10,828 nt of DNA from CAZPMO01 sp964587515 (GTDB taxonomy: Bacteria; Pseudomonadota; Alphaproteobacteria; MPNO01). The notes beneath the pieces are model-generated. The model was not told the origin of the DNA and ran no database searches. It saw nothing but the letters and a program-made list of their open reading frames with translations. Location: NCBI GenBank assembly GCA_964587515.1, contig CAZPMO010000169.1, positions 1-10,828 on the forward strand. The letters run 5' to 3'. The translations under genes and the position numbers were made by a program. This document shows positions 5,578 through 10,828 of this stretch, piece by piece (the stretch's first letter is position 1; every line of letters starts with the position of its first letter).

Positions 5578-6591
5578 ATGCGTGCCGTATGTCTGCACGA
5601 GCATGGCGGCGTCGACGCACTGACGCTCGATGAAAACTTCCCCGACCCGGTGCTGGGCGAGGGGCAGGTGATCATCCGTGTGCGCGCAACGTCGCTCAAC
5701 TATCATGACGTGTTCACCTGCGACGGCATGCCCGGCATCAAGGTGCCCATGCCCATGATCATCGGGCTCGACATCGCCGGCGAGATCGCCGAGATCGGCC
5801 CCGGCGTCTCGGGCTGGTCGGAAGGCGACCGCGTGCTGGTCAATCCGCTCGACCCGGTTGCGCCTGAAAAGGGCCTGATGGGCGAAATGATCCACGGCGG
5901 CACCGCCGAGAAATGCCTGGTCGACGCGACACGCCTGATCAGGATGCCGGACGGGGTGAGCTTCGAGCAGGCCGCCTCGCTGCCGGTCGCCTACGGCACC
6001 GCGCACCGCATGATGGTGACCCACGGCAGGCTGCAGGCGGGCGAAAAGGTATTGGTGCTGGGCGCGTCGGGCGGCGTGGGGTCGTGCTGCGTGCTGCTCG
6101 CCAAGCTGCTCGGCGCCGAAGTGGTGGCCTGTGGCTCGACGCCGGACAAGCTCAAGGCGCTGACCGACATGGGCGCCGATCACGTGATCAATTACGCCGA
6201 GACCGATTTCGAGAAGGAAATCTGGAAGCTCTACGAAAAGCCGCACCGGCGGCGCTATTCGGGCGGCGTCGACATGGTGGTGAACTTCACCGGCGGCGAC
6301 ACCTGGGTGCCGTCGCTGAAGGCGCTGAAGCGGGGCGGCCGCATGATGACCTGCGGCGCGACGGCGGGCTATGATCCCAATACCGATCTCCGCTATATCT
6401 GGACCTTCGAGCTCCAGATCCTCGGCTCCAACAGCTGGTCGCCGGATGATCTGGTGGCGCTGATGGACATGATCCAGGACGGCAGGCTGGCGCCGGTGAT
6501 CGACACCGTGTTGCCGCTGGACCAGACCGCCGAGGGCGTCCGCATGCTGCGCGACCGTGAAGTAATCGGCAAGATCATCATCACGCCATGA
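5578..6591 (+). CDS. Zinc-independent MDR oxidoreductase (quinone reductase-like)
   Basis: This 337-residue protein has the two MDR domains: an N-terminal GroES-like part (about 1-120) and a Rossmann domain with GASGGVG at 162-168, followed by TPDKLKAL and GADHVINY. MDR alcohol dehydrogenases have GHE for the catalytic zinc. Here the equivalent stretch is MIIGLDIAG (60-68), which lacks the His, and no structural-zinc cysteine cluster is seen. This places it with NADPH-dependent quinone or enone reductases and related enoyl reductases. It may reduce an unsaturated ketone or quinone formed from the ring, but the substrate cannot be read from sequence. The CoA-ligase start overlaps its stop (ATGA), so both are translated from one message. 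It is divergent from the Lrp/AsnC gene, the likely regulator. Confidence 0.9.
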   Translation: MRAVCLHEHGGVDALTLDENFPDPVLGEGQVIIRVRATSLNYHDVFTCDGMPGIKVPMPMIIGLDIAGEIAEIGPGVSGWSEGDRVLVNPLDPVAPEKGLMGEMIHGGTAEKCLVDATRLIRMPDGVSFEQAASLPVAYGTAHRMMVTHGRLQAGEKVLVLGASGGVGSCCVLLAKLLGAEVVACGSTPDKLKALTDMGADHVINYAETDFEKEIWKLYEKPHRRRYSGGVDMVVNFTGGDTWVPSLKALKRGGRMMTCGATAGYDPNTDLRYIWTFELQILGSNSWSPDDLVALMDMIQDGRLAPVIDTVLPLDQTAEGVRMLRDREVIGKIIITP

Positions 6592-8111
6592 TGGGTGTGG
6601 ACGGCAATCTGGGCGACGTTTTCGCCCACCACGCGGACTCCGACCGCACCGCGATTGTCGATCTTCTCGACCCCGACGCGCCGCGCGAGCGCAGCTTCCG
6701 CGAATTCTCGGCCGGCTGCGACGCGGTCGCCACCGGCCTGCTGCTGGCCGGCGTTCAGCCCGGAGAGCGCGTCGCGATCCTCGCCGTCAACCGTCTCGAA
6801 TTCCTCGAAGTGCTGTTCGGCGCCATGCGGGCCGGCTGCGTGCCGGTGATGGTCAACATCAAGCTGCCGGCCGACACCATCCGCTTCATCCTCGACGATT
6901 CCGGCGCCCGCATCGCCTTCTGCGATCCCGAGTTTCGCGGCCATTGCCCCGACCACATCCGCGCCGTGGTGTTCGATGATGAATCCGGCGACGAAGCCTA
7001 TACCGCGTTCGTCCATGAAGGCCCGTTCGAGTGCTACCAGCCCGAACGCATCGATATCGCGGAACAACCCTACACTTCGGGCTCTACCGGGCGGCCCAAG
7101 GGCGTGCTGCTGCCCCATTGGGGGCAGTGCTGGATGATCGCGAAGCTGGTGGAATCGCGCGATCTCCGGGCCGACGATTGCAGCGTGATCTCCGCGCCGC
7201 TCTATCACAAGAACGCGCTGCTGGCGGTGAAGTCGGGGCTCGCGGCCGGCGGCTCGATCGTGCTGTTCTCGCGCTTCGACGCCGCCCAATATGTGCGCGC
7301 CATCGAGCGCTACCGGCTCACCATGCTGACCGGCGTGCCGACCATGTACGCGCTGGTTCTGCAGCAGGAAGAACTTCTCGCCGAGACCGATCTGTCGAGC
7401 GTGCGAGCGTGCTCCATGGGCTCCGCGCCGGCGTCGGAAAACCTGCTCGACAATCTCGCCCGCGTGTTCCCGGGCGTCGCGTTGAACCTCAATTACGGCA
7501 TTACCGAAGGCGGGCCGATCCTGTTTTCGTGGAAGCACCCCGACGGGCTGCCGCGCCCGCGCTACACCGTGGGATATCCCATCGATGGGGTCGAGATCAG
7601 GCTGGTGGGCGGGCCGGACGAGGACGAGGGCGTTCTGCACGTGAAAAGCCCCGGCGTGATGTCGGGCTATCACAACATGCCGCGGGAGACCGCGAAGGAG
7701 CTGGTCGACGGCTGGCTCGACACCGGCGATATCCTGCGCCGGGACGAGAACGACTGGTATTATTTCGTCGGCCGCGCCGACGACATGTTCGTGTGCGCCG
7801 GCGAGAATATCTATCCCGGCGAGGTCGAGACCATGCTGGAGCGCCATCCCGACATCATGCAGGCGGTGGTGGTGCCGGCGCCCAACGAGTTGAAGGCGCA
7901 TGTGCCGGTGGCCTTCGTGGTGGCGCGCGACGGCGCCACGATCGACGAGGACGCCGTCAAGAGCCACGCGATCGACAACGCGCCGGCCTATGCGCATCCC
8001 CGGCGCGTGTTCTTCGTCGAGGAACTGCCGCTGTCCGGCACCAACAAGATCGACCGCAACGGCCTTTGCCAGCGCGCCGCCGAGGAGGCGCGCGCCGCCG
8101 GCACCGCCTAG
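6588..8111 (+). CDS. Acyl-CoA synthetase (AMP-binding, ANL superfamily)
   Basis: This 507-residue class I adenylate-forming enzyme would activate a carboxylic acid with ATP to an acyl-AMP and then the CoA thioester. The core motifs are present and in order: the phosphate loop YTSGSTGRPKG (162-172), YGITEGG (303-309), the ATP-ribose motif WLDTGDI (376-382 region), the hinge GRADDMF with GENIYPGEVE (395-414), and the catalytic lysine Lys487 in TNKIDRNGL. The length suits short/medium-chain or aryl-acid ligases. The pocket residues do not let me choose among benzoate-, fatty- or dicarboxylate-type substrates. The first ATG overlaps the upstream stop by 4 nt (ATGA). A second ATG follows at once (6591), so the start is uncertain by one residue. 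The secreted CAP gene begins 3 nt after its TAG. Confidence 0.93.
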   Translation: MMGVDGNLGDVFAHHADSDRTAIVDLLDPDAPRERSFREFSAGCDAVATGLLLAGVQPGERVAILAVNRLEFLEVLFGAMRAGCVPVMVNIKLPADTIRFILDDSGARIAFCDPEFRGHCPDHIRAVVFDDESGDEAYTAFVHEGPFECYQPERIDIAEQPYTSGSTGRPKGVLLPHWGQCWMIAKLVESRDLRADDCSVISAPLYHKNALLAVKSGLAAGGSIVLFSRFDAAQYVRAIERYRLTMLTGVPTMYALVLQQEELLAETDLSSVRACSMGSAPASENLLDNLARVFPGVALNLNYGITEGGPILFSWKHPDGLPRPRYTVGYPIDGVEIRLVGGPDEDEGVLHVKSPGVMSGYHNMPRETAKELVDGWLDTGDILRRDENDWYYFVGRADDMFVCAGENIYPGEVETMLERHPDIMQAVVVPAPNELKAHVPVAFVVARDGATIDEDAVKSHAIDNAPAYAHPRRVFFVEELPLSGTNKIDRNGLCQRAAEEARAAGTA

Positions 8112-8114
8112 ACC

Positions 8115-8588
8115 ATGCGAGCGCGCGCCGCGGCCGCGATGCTGGTTGCGCTGGGCCTTGTTTCGGCCGGTCCGCTGAGCGCCGACCCCGCGACGGAAAT
8201 CGTTACAGAGATCAACCGCATTCGCGCCGAGAAAGGCCTGTCGACGTTATCGCCGCACCCGGCGCTGGCGCGCGCCGCGCAACGCCACGCCGCCGACATG
8301 GCGAACAAGACCTTCATGGATCATACGGGGTCGGACGGATCGGATGTCGGCGCGCGCGCCGCGCGGGCGGGCTATCGCTGGTCCGCCATCGCCGAAAACA
8401 TCGCCGCCAGCCAGCGCACCGCGATCGAGACCGTACGCGCCTGGCTGGCCAGCCCCGGCCACCGCGCCAACATGCTGAACCCGAATTTCAAACACGCCGG
8501 CGCGGCCCTGGCCGAGCCCCACCGAGACCCCGGCCCGAAGGGGTACCGGCATTACTGGGTCGCGGTCTTCGCCCGCGCCTGGCGCTGA
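8115..8588 (+). CDS. Secreted CAP-domain (SCP/PR-1-like) protein
   Basis: This 157-residue protein carries a signal peptide (MRARAAAAMLVALGLVSAG, with a probable cut after ALSA-like PLSA at about residue 23), followed by one CAP domain. The domain is recognised from INRIRAEKGLSTLSPHPAL (33-51), AQRHAADMA (55-63), DHTGSDG (69-75), IAENIA (92-97), the hallmark WLASPGHRANMLNPNF (110-125) and the final YWVAVFA (147-153). The conserved pocket residues His70, Glu94 and His116 are all present. Bacterial CAP proteins are periplasmic or extracellular, and their functions are mostly unknown (lipid or sterol binding, protease-like roles and cell-envelope roles have been proposed). It starts 3 nt after the CoA-ligase stop, so it is probably co-transcribed. 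An exported protein at the end of a catabolic operon is unexpected. Confidence 0.93.
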   Translation: MRARAAAAMLVALGLVSAGPLSADPATEIVTEINRIRAEKGLSTLSPHPALARAAQRHAADMANKTFMDHTGSDGSDVGARAARAGYRWSAIAENIAASQRTAIETVRAWLASPGHRANMLNPNFKHAGAALAEPHRDPGPKGYRHYWVAVFARAWR

Positions 8589-8602
8589 TCGGATCAATGT
8601 TT

Positions 8603-8615
8603 GGGGTCCGACCCC
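8603..8615. terminator. Short hairpin between convergent genes
   Basis: GGGGTC (8603-8608) and GACCCC (8610-8615) pair around a single C, or as a 5-bp stem with a 3-nt loop. It fills most of the 28 nt between the CAP stop and the end of the histidine kinase gene, which converge here. No U-tract follows on either strand, so termination is only suggested. The TTGGGGTCCGACCCC sequence is of a kind I associate with repeats in other bacterial intergenic regions. Confidence 0.35.
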
Positions 8616-8616
8616 G

Positions 8617-10828
8617 TCAATCGAGCGCCTCACGTATGGTGGTGGCCAGATGGTCTATACGGAAGGGCTTGGCGACGAGCCTGATGTTCGGATCCAGAAA
8701 GCCGTCGCGTTTGGCCGCCTCCGCCGGATAGCCCGACATGAAAACGATCTTGAGATCGGGGTAGCGGATTTTTAACTCTTCGGCGAATTCCGGACCGCTC
8801 ACGCCGCCCGGCAGCACGACATCCGTCAGCACCAGGTCTATCTGCTGGTCATGTTCCAGGGTGCTGCGCGCCTCCGCCACCATCGGCACGGCGATCACCC
8901 GGTAGCCAAGACCCTTCAGCATCGTGACCGTGAGACGGCGAACCCCGTCATCGTCTTCGATCACCAGGATCGATTCACCCCGGCCAAGCGGGATGACGTC
9001 TTCGCCGATCGATGTGTCCTGCTTACTGTCGCCGTCTCCGCGCGGCAAATAGAGCTTCACGGTCGTCCCCGGACCCTCGCTGGATATGTCGGCCTTGCCG
9101 CCGGATTGTTTCGTAAAACCGTAAACCATCGAAAGACCAAGCCCGCTTCCCTCGCCAACCTCCTTGGTCGTGAAAAAGGGCTCGAACGCGTGTTCCATGA
9201 CCTCCGCCGTCATGCCCGTCCCGGTATCGCTCACCGCCAGAACGACATAGTCCCCCGCCAGGGGGTCCTCGTTCTCGACGGCGTGCGTCTCGTCCAGATG
9301 GGCGTTGGTGCATTCGAACGTCAGCCTTCCTCCGCCCGGCATCGCGTCGCGGCCGTTGATGGCCAGGTTCAGCAAGGCATTTTCCAGCTGCCCCGGATCG
9401 GCCATGACCGGCCAGAGTCCAGCCGCCGGCTTCATTTTGATCTCGATTGTCTCACCCAATGTTCGTTCCAGCATCCCCGAGATACCGATGAGAAGATCGG
9501 CCAGGTCGATCACCCGCGGGTGAAGGGGCTGCTGGCGCGAGAAGGCCAAAAGGCGATGCGTCAGTTCGGCCCCACGCTCGGAGGCGCGCAGGATCGCCTG
9601 GGCTTTCGAGCCGTCCACGTCCGGTCCGCTACCCAGGAGTTCGGCGTTTCCCTGGATGACGGTCAAAAGATTGTTGAAGTCGTGCGCGACCCCGCCGGTC
9701 AACTGACCCACCGCCTCCATTTTCTGAGCCTGCAAAAGCTTGGTCTCGGCGAGCCGTTGGTCGGTCACGTCGGTGTTTATGGTGCCGACCCCGATCAGTT
9801 CGCCGTCCTCCGAGATGACGGGAAATTTCGTAATCTGGATCGAATGGGTGGTTCCATCCGGGAAGGGCATGACCACTTCGTATTCTCGCGTCTCGCGCAG
9901 TTCGGCGACCTCCTCGTCCTGACGGACAAACTCGTCGGCATACTCCTTGGGGAAGATGTCATGGGACGTCTTGCCGATGATGTCGCGGGATTTAATACCG
10001 TACCAACTCTCGAAGCGGGGATTCACCAGGCTGAACCGGCCGTCGAGATCTTTCAGAAAAATCGTCCAGGGCGCGTTCTCGGCCATGCCGCGGAACCGCC
10101 CTTCGGTTTCACGCCGCGCCATTTCCGCATTTTTAAGGTCGCTAATATCCGTGATCGAGCCCACGAAGCCCGTGACGGTATTGTTCCGGCCGGTTTGCGC
10201 GGCCGCCTGGCCGAATACCCAGGTCGTTTTACCGTCCGGGCTGCGAAAGCGGTATTCCAGGGAAAACGGGATTTGCTCGGCTGCCGCGTCGCTCCATTTC
10301 GCGAAGACCATTTCCTGGTCTTCGGGATGGATCGCGGTGATCCAGCCCTCGCCGGCCGCATCGGCCCCGCTCAGCCCGGAAATTTCGCTCCATCGGTCAT
10401 TGACGTACACGCAAAGACCGTCTGCGTCGGTTTCAAAAATGCCGACCGGGGCAATGCTGGCGAGCGTGCGGAACCGTGCTTCGCTCTCCTGCAGCGTTTC
10501 TTCGGTCTGCCTGCGTTCGGAAATTTCCTTCTTCAACTCGAAGGTTATTTTTTCCTCGCTCGCCAGGCGGTCCAGCAGGACATCCCGGTTCCGGATGACA
10601 AGGACCGAGATAACAACGGCGGACGTCAGACCGACCAAAAATGCGGGGGCAATCGAGAGGAACTCAACGTTTTGAAATCCAAACGCTTTTCCCTGCACCA
10701 GAAACGCCATGCTACCGGTAAAAAGGCCCCCGAGAATACCGATCAGTATCAAGGAGGGCCTCTTCAGGAGGCCGTGGACGACTCCGTTTACCGAACTCGA
10801 TCCCGGTGTTTTTATACCTGCTTTTTTG
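8617..10828 (-). CDS. Membrane hybrid sensor histidine kinase, 5' end probably outside the window
   Basis: Counted from the TTG at 10752 the protein has 711 residues. Two membrane helices (about 2-20 and 31-53) with almost no periplasmic loop lead into a coiled coil (about 58-92) and two PAS domains (about 93-205 and 216-335). A HisKA domain follows with GGVAHDFNN, phospho-acceptor His357. The HATPase has the N box around Asn466, DTGTG (509-513), FEPFFTTK and GEGSGLGL. A C-terminal receiver has Glu599-Asp600-Asp601 and Asp602, phospho-acceptor Asp644, MSG (672-674) and Lys695. The two PAS domains are the likely sensors, perhaps of redox state, a flavin or heme, or an aromatic ligand. No ribosome binding site precedes TTG 10752. 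The frame stays open to the window edge, adding 25 codons that end in HGLLKRPS, a natural cytoplasmic lead into the first helix. The start is therefore likely upstream. No separate response regulator is visible. Confidence 0.93.
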   Translation of the reverse strand, partial: KKAGIKTPGSSSVNGVVHGLLKRPSLILIGILGGLFTGSMAFLVQGKAFGFQNVEFLSIAPAFLVGLTSAVVISVLVIRNRDVLLDRLASEEKITFELKKEISERRQTEETLQESEARFRTLASIAPVGIFETDADGLCVYVNDRWSEISGLSGADAAGEGWITAIHPEDQEMVFAKWSDAAAEQIPFSLEYRFRSPDGKTTWVFGQAAAQTGRNNTVTGFVGSITDISDLKNAEMARRETEGRFRGMAENAPWTIFLKDLDGRFSLVNPRFESWYGIKSRDIIGKTSHDIFPKEYADEFVRQDEEVAELRETREYEVVMPFPDGTTHSIQITKFPVISEDGELIGVGTINTDVTDQRLAETKLLQAQKMEAVGQLTGGVAHDFNNLLTVIQGNAELLGSGPDVDGSKAQAILRASERGAELTHRLLAFSRQQPLHPRVIDLADLLIGISGMLERTLGETIEIKMKPAAGLWPVMADPGQLENALLNLAINGRDAMPGGGRLTFECTNAHLDETHAVENEDPLAGDYVVLAVSDTGTGMTAEVMEHAFEPFFTTKEVGEGSGLGLSMVYGFTKQSGGKADISSEGPGTTVKLYLPRGDGDSKQDTSIGEDVIPLGRGESILVIEDDDGVRRLTVTMLKGLGYRVIAVPMVAEARSTLEHDQQIDLVLTDVVLPGGVSGPEFAEELKIRYPDLKIVFMSGYPAEAAKRDGFLDPNIRLVAKPFRIDHLATTIREALD

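Noticed and set aside
6393..7997. 534-codon minus-strand frame opposite the MDR and CoA-ligase genes
   Set aside because: Composition is rich in His, Arg and Gly with no recognisable motif, and it lies fully opposite two genes with intact catalytic motifs.
7031..8731. 566-codon plus-strand frame across the CoA ligase and CAP genes
   Set aside because: Very Arg-rich out-of-frame shadow that crosses two real genes and the following intergenic hairpin.
10757..10773. GGCCTC/GAGGCC hairpin as a regulatory or terminator element
   Set aside because: It lies inside what is probably coding sequence of the kinase, has a short 6-bp stem and no U-tract, and may be chance.

Overview
The window is GC-rich with strongly G/C-biased third codon positions. 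It carries two palindromic elements of kinds I recognise from alphaproteobacterial genomes, at 1-40 and about 1580-1614. Together these suggest an alphaproteobacterium, perhaps Rhodospirillales-like or a related soil or marine lineage. I see no rRNA, tRNA, CRISPR array, transposase or phage gene. The gene content looks like a catabolic accessory region for an aromatic or other cyclic carbon source, followed by a separate signalling gene.

Layout, left to right. (1) 159-1572, plus strand: a four-module VOC (glyoxalase/dioxygenase fold) protein, a one-domain cupin, and a 43-codon orphan ORF that ends just before a hairpin repeat. (2) 4101-1654, minus strand: an operon of a short-chain dehydrogenase, a Rieske ring-hydroxylating oxygenase alpha subunit and its beta subunit. 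Spacing is tight: 14 nt between the first two genes and an 8-nt overlap between the last two. (3) 4199-4786, plus strand: a 2-hydroxychromene-2-carboxylate (HCCA) isomerase/kappa-GST-like protein, divergent from the operon across 97 nt that hold overlapping promoter candidates. (4) 5384-4923, minus strand: an Lrp/AsnC regulator. It is divergent from (5) 5578-8588, plus strand: a zinc-independent MDR (quinone-reductase-like) oxidoreductase, an acyl-CoA ligase joined to it by ATGA, and a secreted CAP-domain protein 3 nt further on. An AT-rich 23-bp palindrome lies between the regulator and the oxidoreductase. (6) 8617 to the right edge, minus strand: a membrane-anchored hybrid histidine kinase (PAS-PAS-HisKA-HATPase-REC) whose frame stays open to the end of the window, so its N-terminus is probably cut off.

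A plausible joint role, which is inference: the oxygenase forms a cis-dihydrodiol, the SDR oxidises it to a catechol-like diol, the VOC protein, cupin and HCCA isomerase act on ring-opened or thiol-linked intermediates, and the MDR reductase and CoA ligase channel products to CoA esters. The Lrp-type regulator would control its own gene and the MDR/ligase operon. No ferredoxin, reductase or recognisable extradiol dioxygenase is present, so the pathway is incomplete here. I found no clear unknown system. The most unusual points are the predicted metal site in the N-terminal half of the VOC protein, the atypical Rieske and iron-site residues of the oxygenase, and two short coding-like remnants next to intergenic repeats.
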